A stretch of 64,000 nucleotides of DNA, taken from contig SVKO01000001.1 of assembly GCA_015068455.1 (NCBI GenBank), positions 241,825-305,824 on the forward strand, given 5' to 3'. Position numbers and translations under genes: made by a program. The notes under the pieces were generated by a model. That model made no database searches. It worked only from the letters and a program-made list of their open reading frames with translations, and had not been told where the DNA came from. Positions 56,733 through 64,000 of this stretch are shown in pieces. Every line of letters starts with the position of its first letter. The first letter of the stretch is position 1. Source of the DNA: Oscillospiraceae bacterium. GTDB lineage: Bacteria > Bacillota > Clostridia > Oscillospirales > Oscillospiraceae.

Positions 56733-56940
56733 GAATACAGGAATGAAAAATGGGCGTGTTGCAAAATAAAAAGCGACACGCCGAAACAGAAGGAAAGGCT
56801 GCAAAAAGAGAGCAGCAGGGGGAAGAGTGAAGGGGGGCAAGGCCCGCCCTTCGCGTTCAATCAAAAAGATTTCCGGCAAACTGCCGGAAATCTTGCAAGG
56901 GGCCGTTGCAAAATGCATTTTGCAACGGCCCCGTTTTGTA
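56733..56940. repeat. Gene-free stretch with three inverted repeats after purB
   Basis: It contains GGCGTGT / ACACGCC (about 56752-56781), AAGATTTCCGGCA / TGCCGGAAATCTT (56866-56894), and a perfect palindrome GGGGCCGTTGCAAAAT / ATTTTGCAACGGCCCC (56899-56932). The string GTTGCAAAAT occurs in the first spacer and in the last stem. The final palindrome with TTTTG probably terminates purB and the opposite gene; the rest has no coding signal. Confidence 0.65.
56899..56938. terminator. Terminator between purB and radical SAM gene
   Basis: A 16-bp perfect stem followed by GTTTTG on the plus strand; the only strong stop between these converging genes. Confidence 0.65.
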
Positions 56941-57828
56941 TTATTCCTCAAGCAGCCCCTGCAAATCGAAATCGGGGATATATTCCGCGGCGGCGCTGTC
57001 GAGATCCTGGTAGTAAAAGTCCCGCAGGCCCTCCATCTCCGCCCAGCTCAGCACGGCCGCATATTCGTCCCGGCTCACGCGCCGGTCCAGGGGCGCCGTC
57101 TGTCCCGGCATGGGGCAGTACTGGCCCATGATCGATACCAGCGCGCCCCGCGGGGCGGCCTCCCGGGCCAGCCAGGATACCGCGTCCAGGGAATTGTCCA
57201 AAAATCCCGGCAGCACCAGATGCCGGATGAGGGTGCCCCGGCGCAGCTCGCCGTCGGTGATCTCGGCGGGGCCCGTCTGGCGGAGCATCTCTCCGATCGC
57301 GGCCCGGGCGACCTCGGGATAGTCCGGCGCGGCGCTCAGGCGGAGCGCCAGGGCGCCGTCGGCATATTTATAGTCCGGCAGATACACGTCCACCAGGCCC
57401 TCCAGGGCCCGCAGGGTCTCCACGCGCTCGTAGCCGCCGCAGTTGTAGACCACCGGCACCGGCAGCTTCGGGGAAAGGGCCTCGACCACCGTGGGCAAAA
57501 ACTGGGTGGCGGTGACGAGGTTGATGTTCTGGCAGCCTTCGTCGATCAGGCGCGCAAAGCAGCCGCGCAGCGCCCGGGCCGACAGGGGCTTTCCGAATCC
57601 GCCGGCGCTGATGGACGCGTTCTGGCAGAAGACGCAGCGCAGAGTGCAGCCGGAGAAGAACACCGCCCCGCTGCCGCAGCTGCCGGAAATGACCGGCTCC
57701 TCCCAGTAATGGGCCGCCGCCCGGGCCGCGGCCGCGCCCGCCGGCATCCGGCAGAAGCCCAGCTCGCCCTTCGTGCGGTCCACGCCGCACTGCCGCGGAC
57801 ACAGCCGGCATTCAGTATAAGAAAGCAT
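56941..57828 (-). CDS. Radical SAM protein, PflX-like (pyruvate formate-lyase activase family)
   Basis: A 295-residue radical SAM protein. The [4Fe-4S] motif is CTLRCVFC with Cys61, Cys65 and Cys68; an N-terminal Cys cluster (Cys7, 10, 14, 26 in CRLCPRQC and GFC) is typical of PflX-type proteins. It probably activates a glycyl-radical enzyme or acts on an unknown substrate, but no such enzyme is nearby. Start chosen at ATG 57828 (GGAGG upstream) rather than an in-frame start 25 codons earlier. It converges on purB. Confidence 0.88.
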   Translation of the reverse strand: MLSYTECRLCPRQCGVDRTKGELGFCRMPAGAAAARAAAHYWEEPVISGSCGSGAVFFSGCTLRCVFCQNASISAGGFGKPLSARALRGCFARLIDEGCQNINLVTATQFLPTVVEALSPKLPVPVVYNCGGYERVETLRALEGLVDVYLPDYKYADGALALRLSAAPDYPEVARAAIGEMLRQTGPAEITDGELRRGTLIRHLVLPGFLDNSLDAVSWLAREAAPRGALVSIMGQYCPMPGQTAPLDRRVSRDEYAAVLSWAEMEGLRDFYYQDLDSAAAEYIPDFDLQGLLEE

Positions 57829-57874
57829 GTTTGCCTCCGAAAAAGCAAGGATCGCGCCGTACCGGCGCAATTTG

Positions 57875-57903
57875 ATTATACCAACCGGCGCTGTTCCGGG
57901 CAA
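57875..57903 (-). promoter_or_regulatory. Promoter of the radical SAM gene
   Basis: Minus strand TTGCCC (57898-57903), 17-bp spacer, TATAAT (57875-57880). Confidence 0.7.
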
Positions 57904-57923
57904 GGAAAAATTTCACCGGACTA

Positions 57924-57952
57924 TTGACAAACCTACCGGGCATTGGTATAAT
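57924..57952 (+). promoter_or_regulatory. Consensus promoter of tRNA-Val
   Basis: TTGACA (57924-57929), 17-bp spacer, TATAAT (57947-57952), a perfect SigA match like that of the tRNA-Thr/Tyr unit. Confidence 0.9.
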
Positions 57953-57963
57953 AGCTGTGCTTT

Positions 57964-58039
57964 GGACGGTTAGCTCAGCTGGTAGAGCATCTGCTTGACG
58001 TGCAGGAGGTCAGGGGTTCGAGTCCCTTATCGTCCACCA
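57964..58039 (+). tRNA. tRNA-Val (anticodon GAC)
   Basis: A 76-nt cloverleaf with acceptor GGACGGT/ATCGTCC, D-arm GCTC..GAGC, anticodon stem TCTGC/GCAGG and loop TTGACGT, giving GAC for Val. Discriminator A and CCA are encoded. The T-arm is around GGTTCGAGTCC. Its 3' end is copied twice downstream. Confidence 0.95.
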
Positions 58040-58045
58040 AAAAAG

Positions 58046-58074
58046 TACCGCAGCTTTTGCTGCGGTATTTTTTT
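58046..58074 (+). terminator. tRNA-Val terminator
   Basis: TACCGCAGC / GCTGCGGTA with a TTTT loop and seven T's, six bases after the CCA end. The same terminator recurs at 58417-58445. Confidence 0.9.
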
Positions 58075-58084
58075 GCCCATGAGA

Positions 58085-58203
58085 AAGGGACTCGAAAGAT
58101 CAGTTCCGACAGTCCGGGGGACTGTCGGGCGCCGCCGCAACGGGCGGCGCAACCTTACTTTTCTGCCTTGGCAGAAACGCGGCGAGTCCCTTATCGTCCA
58201 CCA
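58085..58203 (+). repeat. Structured unit 1 after tRNA-Val, ending in a 21-nt tRNA tail copy
   Basis: AAGGGACTCGAA (58085-58096) is antisense to the tRNA-Val T-arm. It is followed by a 10-bp hairpin CCGACAGTCC/GGACTGTCGG (58106-58128), GCGCCGCC/GGCGGCGC (58129-58150), and a TTTCTGCC/GGCAGAAA hairpin (about 58160-58176). It ends in an exact copy (58183-58203) of tRNA-Val positions 56-76 including CCA. Outer antisense and sense pieces can pair, making a cloverleaf-like shape. The ACAGTCC/GGACTGT hairpin is shared with the tRNA-Tyr array. Confidence 0.9.
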
Positions 58204-58204
58204 T

Positions 58205-58243
58205 AAAAGGATTGCTATCTTGACAAAGGTAGCAATCCTTTTT
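58205..58243 (+). terminator. Terminator behind the first tRNA-Val tail copy
   Basis: AAAAGGATTGCTA / TAGCAATCCTTTTT, directly after the CCA of the copy. Confidence 0.85.
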
Positions 58244-58275
58244 ATAATCAAATGCGATAAGTCATACGGATGCGG

Positions 58276-58395
58276 TATGATGAAATCGACGTGATCAGCG
58301 GTGGGCTATGGATGCGCCAGCTAAGCGCAGACCCTGGCCCATCGGCTGATCGTTTATGTTACGAAATTTAACGATAACCCCGATTTTGTTAAAAT
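58276..58395. other. Gene-free spacer with inverted repeats between the two tRNA-Val units
   Basis: It contains an imperfect stem GATCAGCGGTGGGC / GCCCATCGGCTGATC (about 58292-58350) enclosing GCGC/GCGC, and a weaker AAATTTAAC / GTTAAAAT. No ORF or known RNA is recognised. It may be a further, diverged structured unit. Confidence 0.45.
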
Positions 58396-58407
58396 AGCAA
58401 TCTATAG

Positions 58408-58532
58408 CCAAAAAAGTACCGCAGCTTTTGCTGCGGTATTTTTTTGCCCATGAGAAAGGGCCTCGAACAATCCGTTCCGACGCTCCGGAGGCCTGTCGGT
58501 CCGCCCGCGGGAGCGTCCCTTATCGTCCACCA
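58408..58532 (+). repeat. Structured unit 2 after tRNA-Val
   Basis: Positions 58408-58460 repeat 58037-58089 exactly (53 nt: CCA end, terminator and the start of the antisense piece). AAGGGCCTCGAA (58456-58467) is the antisense T-arm with one mismatch; CCGAC/GTCGG (58477-58499) is a decayed form of the conserved hairpin. An 18-nt tRNA-Val tail copy with CCA ends the unit (58515-58532), two bases shortened in the T-loop. Confidence 0.88.
58417..58445 (+). terminator. Second copy of the tRNA-Val terminator
   Basis: Identical stem and T-run to 58046-58074, again preceded by CCA. Confidence 0.85.
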
Positions 58533-58537
58533 AAAAA

Positions 58538-58575
58538 GAAACCTCTTTTGTTCCTCGGGCAAAAGAGGTTTCTTG
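58538..58575 (+). terminator. Terminator behind the second tRNA-Val tail copy
   Basis: GAAACCTCTTTTG / CAAAAGAGGTTTC, then TTGTTGTT; it lies directly behind the copied CCA. Confidence 0.75.
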
Positions 58576-58604
58576 TTGTTGCCGCCAACGAAATATGGTA
58601 TAAT
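58576..58604 (+). promoter_or_regulatory. Promoter of the mgtC-like gene
   Basis: TTGTTG (58576-58581), 17-bp spacer, TATAAT (58599-58604). About 140 nt of leader follows with no recognised riboswitch. Confidence 0.65.
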
Positions 58605-58743
58605 TATGCCAGCCTGATGCGTAAGCTCATTTGAACTCAGCGATTTGGCGGGGAACGGCTGATCCGCCGTTCCAATCCGTCTGCCGATCGGATTTGATCT
58701 CAGGAAACAGAGGAACGGCGTGTCGGAAGAAACGGAGGATACC

Positions 58744-59435
58744 ATGGAACAGATTCGAGCGTTTTTCAATTATATCGGGGAATTCAATGCGGTCAGCGTG
58801 CTGCTGCGCGTCTTTCTTTCCGTGATCGCCGGCGGCGTGATCGGCTACGAGCGGGACGTCACGGCAGGGCGGCGGGTTTCCGCACGCATCTGCTGGTCTG
58901 TCTCGGCGGTGCAATGACGTCGCTTTGCAGTGTATTTGTTACCACTGTATCCGGCATGGACGGCGACATTTTTCGGATCTCCGCGCAGGTGATCTCCGGC
59001 ATCGGTTTTCTGGGCGCCGGCATCATTCTGGTCAAGAACAACAGCACCGTTGCCGGCCTGACCACCGCCGCCGGCATGTGGGTCACGGCGACGATCGGCG
59101 TGGCCTTCGGCTACGGCTTCTATGCCGGCGGGCTGCTGGCCGCGGTCATCTGCGTGGTCAATGCCGCACTTCTGACCAAGGTCGAGCACAACCGTCTGCA
59201 GGCGATCCGCTTCTATGTGGAAGTCAACGACATTGAAAAGATCCAGACCGTTCTGGAGCAAATCGAAACGATCCTGGAAAAGGACGTCTTTATTGAAACG
59301 ATCCCGGCCAAGAGCAGGATCGTCGGAAGCATCGGCTTCGAAGTCATGAATCTGAATTCGAACCGGGGCAGCTATGAGGAAATCAAGCAGGCCATCGGTC
59401 AGATCGATGGGATCAGCTTCGTCGTTCCGGGCTGA
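58744..59435 (+). pseudogene. MgtC/SapB-family membrane protein, interrupted by a frameshift
   Basis: ATG 58744 (behind GGAGG) encodes LLRVFLSVIAGGVIGYERD, the MgtC start, then leaves frame in the GC run GGGCGGCGGG at 58866-58877 and stops at 58917. In the +1-shifted frame, GFRTHLLVCLGGAMTSL continues the MgtC pattern, and the remaining helices (SGIGFLGAGIIL, GLTTAAGMWVTA) and a C-terminal ACT-like domain run intact to 59435. One missing base explains it. It is either a real inactivation, a recoded site, or a sequencing or assembly error; the undamaged remainder favours a recent event or error. MgtC proteins modulate Mg/phosphate physiology. Confidence 0.85.
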
Positions 59436-59498
59436 TCCGGCTGCCGCTGCCCCTGCAGGATGCAAACCGGCAGCGGATGCCGTTTTTATCTGCTGCAT

Positions 59499-59532
59499 AA
59501 GGACAAGCCGCCGCGGCGGCTTGTCCTTTTTT
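59499..59532 (+). terminator. Terminator after the mgtC-like gene
   Basis: AAGGACAAGCCGCC / GGCGGCTTGTCCTT followed by TTTT. Confidence 0.85.
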
Positions 59533-59568
59533 CACCGCGGCGGTTCCGGGGCGGGGGACCGGCCGCCC

Positions 59569-59597
59569 TTGTTTTTGCCGGGCGGCTGTGGTATACT
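59569..59597 (+). promoter_or_regulatory. Promoter of the bceRS operon
   Basis: TTGTTT (59569-59574), 17-bp spacer, TATACT (59592-59597). Confidence 0.7.
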
Positions 59598-59630
59598 CAA
59601 ACAATCAGGAACAGGCAGGAGGTGCACATC

Positions 59631-60302
59631 TTGTATCGGATCTTTCTCGTCGAGGACGACCGCGGGATCGCGGACGCCATCGCGGCGCAGACCGCGCTGT
59701 GGGACATGGAGACGGTCTGCGCGCGGGATTTCCGCAGCGTCATGACGGAATTCGCGGCATGCGACCCCCAGCTCGTGCTGCTGGATATCTCCCTGCCCTT
59801 TTATGACGGCTACCACTGGTGCCGGGAGATCCGGAACGTCTCCCGGGTGCCGGTCATTTTCATCTCCTCCGCCGCCGACAACATGAACATCATCATGGCG
59901 ATGAACATGGGCGCGGACGATTTTATCGCCAAGCCCTTCGATCAGAGCGTGCTGATGGCGAAAATCAACGCCCTGCTGCGGCGCACCTACGATTTCGGCA
60001 CGTCGACGAGCGTGCTTGAACATCGCGGCGCCCTGCTCAACACCGGCGACGGCTCGCTGAGCTACAACGGCGAAAAAATCGAGCTGACGAAAAACGAATA
60101 CCGGATCCTGCTGGGCCTCATGCAATCCAAGGGCAAAACCGTCAGCCGGGAAAAGCTCATGGAGCTGCTGTGGGAGTCCGACGAATTCGTGGACGACAAC
60201 ACCCTGACGGTGAACATCGGCCGCCTGCGCAAAAAGCTGGACGCGGCCGGCCTGCACGACTTTATCACGACAAAACACGGCGTGGGGTATCTGATCCAAT
60301 GA
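59631..60302 (+). CDS. bceR: Bce-type response regulator (OmpR family)
   Basis: A 223-residue regulator: receiver (about 1-115) with phosphoacceptor Asp52 (LLDISLPFYDG) and Lys101 (KPF), and an OmpR-type winged helix (about 125-222, NIGRLRKKL). Bce systems sense peptide antibiotics through their ABC transporter and induce it. The start is TTG at 59631 behind AGGAGG; the next ATG would cut into the receiver. It overlaps the kinase gene by 4 bp. Confidence 0.92.
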   Translation: MYRIFLVEDDRGIADAIAAQTALWDMETVCARDFRSVMTEFAACDPQLVLLDISLPFYDGYHWCREIRNVSRVPVIFISSAADNMNIIMAMNMGADDFIAKPFDQSVLMAKINALLRRTYDFGTSTSVLEHRGALLNTGDGSLSYNGEKIELTKNEYRILLGLMQSKGKTVSREKLMELLWESDEFVDDNTLTVNIGRLRKKLDAAGLHDFITTKHGVGYLIQ

Positions 60303-61285
60303 AACAGTTCTGGAAGCTTTATCTGCGCGGCTGGCTCCCGGGGCTCGCGCTGTTCGCGCTGTGCTGCGCCGTATTCGGCGCCACATTCTGGCTGTACGGC
60401 CTGCCCCTGGGCGCGGTGGGCTATCCTGCGGCCGTATGCGGGGTGCTGTGGCTCTTTTTCGCGCTGATGCGCGGCAATCGCGATGCGCTGAAATACCGCA
60501 GACTCTGCGCGCTCACCGAAGCGCTGACCCCGGAGATGCTCCCGCCCGCCGAAACCGTGGACGACGCGGCCTATCGCCGCATCATCTCGCTCCTGCTGGA
60601 CGCACGAAGCGTGCAGCAGAGCAGCGCCGCCCGGCGCTATTCCGACATGGTGGAATACTATACGCTCTGGGCCCACCAGATCAAAACGCCCATCGCCTCC
60701 ATGCGCCTGACCCTGCAGAATGAGGATACGGCCCTCTCCCGCCGGCTGACGACGGAGCTGGGGCGGGTGGAGCGCTATGTGGAGATGGTGCTGGCTTACC
60801 TGCGGCTGGACGCCGACGCCACCGATTACGTGCTGCGCGAATACGAGCTCGATCCCATTGTGCGCGCCGCAATCAAAAAATTCTCCGGCGAGTTCATCAA
60901 TCGCCGGCTGCGCCTGGATTTCCGCCCGACAAACCTGCGCGTGCTGACGGATGAAAAGTGGCTCAGCTTTGTACTGGAGCAGCTTTTGTCCAACGCGCTC
61001 AAGTATACGCCGGAGGGAAGCGTATCGGTTTTCCTCGAAGCCCCAGCCACCCTCTGCGTCGCGGACACGGGCATCGGCATCGCGCCGGAGGACCTGCCGC
61101 GGATCTTCGAGCAGGGCTACACGGGCTACAACGGCCGCACGGACAAGCACGCCAGCGGCCTGGGCCTGTACCTCTGCAGGCGCATCTGCAAAAACCTCGG
61201 CCACGGGATCTCGGCGCAGTCCGAGCCGGGCAAGGGAACGACCGTACGCCTCGACCTGGGGCGGAAAAAGCTCTCGGTGGAATGA
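60299..61285 (+). CDS. bceS: Bce-type intramembrane-sensing histidine kinase
   Basis: A 328-residue kinase with two close N-terminal helices (about 12-33 and 37-57) and almost no extracellular loop, the hallmark of intramembrane-sensing kinases. The DHp histidine is His126 (WAHQIKTPI); the ATPase has N, G1 and G2 boxes (LLSNALKYT, VADTGIGI, SGLGLYL). It is activated by the BceAB transporter rather than by the drug itself, by analogy. Confidence 0.93.
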   Translation: MKQFWKLYLRGWLPGLALFALCCAVFGATFWLYGLPLGAVGYPAAVCGVLWLFFALMRGNRDALKYRRLCALTEALTPEMLPPAETVDDAAYRRIISLLLDARSVQQSSAARRYSDMVEYYTLWAHQIKTPIASMRLTLQNEDTALSRRLTTELGRVERYVEMVLAYLRLDADATDYVLREYELDPIVRAAIKKFSGEFINRRLRLDFRPTNLRVLTDEKWLSFVLEQLLSNALKYTPEGSVSVFLEAPATLCVADTGIGIAPEDLPRIFEQGYTGYNGRTDKHASGLGLYLCRRICKNLGHGISAQSEPGKGTTVRLDLGRKKLSVE

Positions 61286-61302
61286 CCGGCGCAAATCGAA
61301 AC

Positions 61303-61338
61303 CTTACAGAAATGTAAGAAACAGCGGGGAAATGTAAG
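61303..61338. promoter_or_regulatory. BceR operator and bceAB promoter region
   Basis: CTTACA-GAAA-TGTAAG (61303-61318) is a perfect inverted repeat of the form bound by BceR-type regulators; a further TGTAAG half-site lies at 61333-61338. A -10 TATGAT is at 61371-61376 with no good -35, fitting an activator-dependent promoter. Confidence 0.75.
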
Positions 61339-61401
61339 CCAAATGCAGGGCAAAACATTTTCCCGTTTGTTATGATGTGTACACCAAAAGGAGGAACAAT
61401 C

Positions 61402-62166
61402 ATGAGTATTTTGGAAGTACACGATTTAAAGAAAGTTTATACCTCGCGCTTCGGCACCCAGCAGGTGGAGGCGCTGCGCCGCGTGAATTTCTCCGTGGAG
61501 CGCGGCGAATACGTGGCCGTCATGGGCGAATCCGGCAGCGGCAAAACCACCCTTCTGAACCTGCTGGCTGCCCTCGACCGGCCCACCTCCGGCAGCGTGC
61601 TGCTTGACGGCACCGATACGGCGTCCCTGCCGGAAAAGGAAGTGGCCGCCTTCCGGCGCGATCACCTGGGCTTTGTGTTCCAGGATTTCAACCTGCTGGA
61701 CACCTTCACCCTGGAGGACAACATCTATCTGCCTCTGGTGCTGGCGGGCAAGTCCCACGCCGAGATGGAAAAGAAGCTCCTGCCCCTGGCCATGGATCTG
61801 GGCATCGCGGACCTTCTGAAGAAATATCCCTATGAGGTGTCCGGCGGCCAGAAGCAGCGCGCCGCCGTGGCCCGCGCTCTGATCACCGAACCCAAGCTCC
61901 TGCTGGCCGACGAGCCCACGGGCGCCCTGGACTCCCGCTCCACCGACGAGCTGCTGTCCCTTTTCGCCCAGGTCAACCGCGCCGGGCAGACCATCGTCAT
62001 GGTGACCCACAGCGTCAAGGCGGCCAGCCATGCCACCCGCGTGCTGTTCATCCGCGACGGCGAGGTCTACCACCAGATCTACCGCGGGAACGACACCAAC
62101 GAGCAGCTCTATCAGAAGATCTCCGACACTCTGACGGTTCTGGCGACGGGCGGTGAGCTGAAATGA
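61402..62166 (+). CDS. bceA: Bce-type ABC transporter ATP-binding protein
   Basis: A 254-residue ATPase of the MacB/LolD-like class: Walker A GESGSGKTT (about 40-48), signature VSGGQKQR, Walker B LLADEPTGALD. With BceB it frees lipid targets from peptide antibiotics such as bacitracin. ATG 61402 follows AAGGAGGA. It overlaps bceB by 4 bp. Confidence 0.94.
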   Translation: MSILEVHDLKKVYTSRFGTQQVEALRRVNFSVERGEYVAVMGESGSGKTTLLNLLAALDRPTSGSVLLDGTDTASLPEKEVAAFRRDHLGFVFQDFNLLDTFTLEDNIYLPLVLAGKSHAEMEKKLLPLAMDLGIADLLKKYPYEVSGGQKQRAAVARALITEPKLLLADEPTGALDSRSTDELLSLFAQVNRAGQTIVMVTHSVKAASHATRVLFIRDGEVYHQIYRGNDTNEQLYQKISDTLTVLATGGELK

Positions 62167-64000
62167 AGCGCGGATTCTACTTAAAGCTCGCCCTGGACGG
62201 CATGAAAAAGAACAAGCGGCTGTACATTCCGTATCTTCTGACCTGCGCGGGCATGGTGATGATGTTCTACATCCTGTACGGTCTGGCCATGTCCCCGCTG
62301 ATGGAAACCATGCGCGGCGGCAACACCATGGGCCTCGTTCTGATGCTCGGCACCTGGGTCATCCTGCTGTTCTCCCTGCTGTTCCTGCTCTATACCAATT
62401 CGTTTCTGGCGCGCCGGCGCAACAAGGAGTTCGGTCTTTACAACATTCTCGGCATGAACAAGCGCAACCTCAGCCGGATCCTGCTGTGGGAAACCCTGCT
62501 GTGCGCCCTCTTCTCCATCGGCGCCGGACTGGCCGGCGGCATCCTGCTGTCCAAGCTGGCGGAGCTCTTCCTGCTGCACATGGCGGGGGAGCAGGCGGAC
62601 TTTGCCCTTCGCATCGTGCCGAAGGGCATCCTGGCGGCGATCCTGTTCTACGGCGCCATCTTTGCCGTACTGATGGTCATTTCCCTGGCCCGGCTGCACA
62701 TCTCCCGGCCCCTGGACCTGCTCAAGAGCGAGGCCGCCGGTGAAAAGCCCCCGAAGGCGAACTGGCTGTTTGCTCTGGCGGGCGTGATCATCCTGGGCGT
62801 GGCCTATTATCTGGCTGTCACCATTGAATCGCCCCTGACCGCGGTGACGCTGTTCTTTGCGGCGGTGCTGATGGTCATTGTGGCCACCTATCTGCTGTTT
62901 ATCGCCGGCTCTGTGGCATTATGTAAACTTCTGCAGAAGAAAAAGGGCTATTATTACAAGCCGAACCACTTCGTTTCCGTTTCGTCCATGGCCTTCCGCA
63001 TGAAGCGCAACGGCGCGGGTCTGGCCGCCATCTGCATCCTGGCCACCATGGTGCTGGTGATGCTCTCGTCCACCAGCTGCCTCTACTTCGGCGGCGACGA
63101 CGCCCTGCGCGGCAGCTACCCCTATGACGTGATGACCGTTGCCGGATTCAACGCCCCGGCGGACTGCACGCCGGAAGTGCAGAACCAGCTGGAGGAGATC
63201 ATTCAGCGTACGGCGGACGGCCATGCGCAGAACTCTGTTCTCTATTCCGTGCTGGATACCAGCGGCAGCTTTGAAGACGGCGTCCTGGACCCGGGCGGCT
63301 TCGACCGCCGCGTCGTCTCCTCCTCGGCTTCCGCTCTGGAAGCGGTGCGTTCCGTATGCATCCTGCCGCTGTCCGACTACAACCGTCTGGCCGGAACAAA
63401 CCGAACCCTCGCCCCCGGCGAAGCCCTGCTCTGGTCCAGCAACCAAAAATACGACTTCGATACCTTTGCCGTCAAGGGCTGCCGGACCCTCCAGATCCGG
63501 GAGCAGCTGGACAGCCTGCCCATCCGCATCGCCAATTCGGCCGTGCTGGCCACGACCTACTTTGTGATCGTGCCGGACTGGACGGACTACTGCGCCGAAG
63601 TGAGCGCTTACGTAACCGGTCTGGGCAGCGATATGATCACGGCGGATACGGAAATGTTCGCATGCTTTGACCTGCCCGGTCTGAGCGAAGCGGAGCAATG
63701 CGAAATTCAAGACAAAGTCAGCGACGCGGCACAGGATGTGCGCGATCCCGGCTGGCGCTATTTCTCAACGGCCAGCCTGGCGGACAACCGCAGCGACTTC
63801 TTCTCCACCTACGGCAGCCTCTTCTTCCTGGGCATCATCCTCTCCATCGTCTTTATTGCGGCGGCCGCCCTCATCATCTACTACAAGCAGCTGTCCGAGG
63901 GCTACGAGGATCAGAGCCGCTTCGGCGTCATGCAGAAGGTCGGCATGACCAAAAAGGAAATTCGCCGCGCCGTCAACTCCCAGGTGATCACGGTGTTCTT
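62163..64000 (+). CDS. bceB: Bce-type ABC transporter permease, 3' end beyond window
   Basis: The first 612 codons of an FtsX/BceB permease: helix 1 near residue 19-42, an FtsX core near 55-190, further helices, and a large extracellular domain (about 305 onward) that in BceB receives the peptide antibiotic. A final helix near 550-580 (FFLGIILSIVFIAAAALIIYY) begins the second FtsX domain, which runs off the edge. It is coupled to bceA by ATGA. The drug specificity is unknown. Confidence 0.92.
   Translation, partial: MKRGFYLKLALDGMKKNKRLYIPYLLTCAGMVMMFYILYGLAMSPLMETMRGGNTMGLVLMLGTWVILLFSLLFLLYTNSFLARRRNKEFGLYNILGMNKRNLSRILLWETLLCALFSIGAGLAGGILLSKLAELFLLHMAGEQADFALRIVPKGILAAILFYGAIFAVLMVISLARLHISRPLDLLKSEAAGEKPPKANWLFALAGVIILGVAYYLAVTIESPLTAVTLFFAAVLMVIVATYLLFIAGSVALCKLLQKKKGYYYKPNHFVSVSSMAFRMKRNGAGLAAICILATMVLVMLSSTSCLYFGGDDALRGSYPYDVMTVAGFNAPADCTPEVQNQLEEIIQRTADGHAQNSVLYSVLDTSGSFEDGVLDPGGFDRRVVSSSASALEAVRSVCILPLSDYNRLAGTNRTLAPGEALLWSSNQKYDFDTFAVKGCRTLQIREQLDSLPIRIANSAVLATTYFVIVPDWTDYCAEVSAYVTGLGSDMITADTEMFACFDLPGLSEAEQCEIQDKVSDAAQDVRDPGWRYFSTASLADNRSDFFSTYGSLFFLGIILSIVFIAAAALIIYYKQLSEGYEDQSRFGVMQKVGMTKKEIRRAVNSQVITVF

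Noticed and set aside
58866-58917. Programmed ribosomal frameshift in the mgtC-like gene
   Set aside because: No slippery heptamer, downstream pseudoknot or internal Shine-Dalgarno at the right spacing was recognised; an indel is the simpler explanation.

Overview
The window looks like a chromosomal segment from a GC-rich, spore-forming Firmicute of class Clostridia, plausibly a gut Oscillospirales-like organism. The reasons are a spo0A gene, a T-box before alaS, a lysine riboswitch, the rimP-nusA-ylxR-ylxQ-infB gene order, Bce-type two-component/ABC genes, AGGAGG-type ribosome binding sites and a palindromic GC-rich repeat of the kind scattered in such genomes. The lineage is inference from content; no 16S gene is present. 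Most of the window is ordinary housekeeping sequence.

Layout. 1-1374: leftward XRE regulator and the start of a type I DNA methyltransferase (hsdM) that runs off the left edge. 1375-2540: no protein gene, but leftward tRNA-Thr and tRNA-Tyr with a consensus promoter, followed by a tandem array of about 145-bp structured units that carry pieces of the tRNA-Tyr 3' end and terminators. 2652-7837: rsmF, a TM2 protein, murA, rsmA, yjjG-like HAD. 7896-11597: M3-type lipoprotein peptidase, spo0A, LysR regulator. 11839-20820: one long rightward translation/RNA operon (rimP, nusA, ylxR, ylxQ, infB, rbfA, nrnA-like, truB, ribF, membrane protein) behind a promoter and a leader terminator. 20884-26599: leftward Ca/Na exchanger and a BMP-type nucleoside ABC importer. 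26907-32895: ppdK with an unusual tail, then leftward split transketolase, rsmG and rpiB. 33126-37614: small unknowns, a DUF3810-like protein without its zinc site, two pseudouridine synthases around an EamA transporter. 37692-40985: leftward T-box-alaS-HIT. 41135-43791: an MBOAT protein without the family histidines and a DHHW/deacetylase chimera. 44513-49048: a Tet(M)-like GTPase fused to a Rae1-like NYN nuclease, YlmH and an RlmI-like methyltransferase. 49041-50342: small membrane protein and a degenerate PLD protein. 50488-53737: lysine riboswitch with dapA-dapB-lysC. 53744-56732: palindromic element, purA, purB. 56941-57828: PflX-like radical SAM. 57924-58572: tRNA-Val followed by units built on the same plan as those after tRNA-Tyr. 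58744-64000: frameshifted mgtC, then bceRS-bceAB, with bceB running off the right edge.

How the parts work together. The largest block couples transcription elongation (NusA), translation initiation and ribosome maturation, and its leader terminator fits NusA-dependent attenuation. The lysine block is controlled by lysine itself and alaS by uncharged tRNA-Ala. The GTPase-nuclease/YlmH/RlmI operon brings together three ribosome-binding activities and may be a stalled-ribosome response unit.

Most unusual signals: (1) two unlinked tRNA genes (Tyr, Val) followed by modules made of terminator, antisense T-arm, conserved hairpin and an exact 21-nt copy of tRNA positions 56-76 with its own terminator; (2) the ribosome-protection GTPase fused to an A-site-type RNase; (3) an MBOAT that has lost its conserved histidines, paired with a DHHW N-terminus fused to an intact deacetylase.
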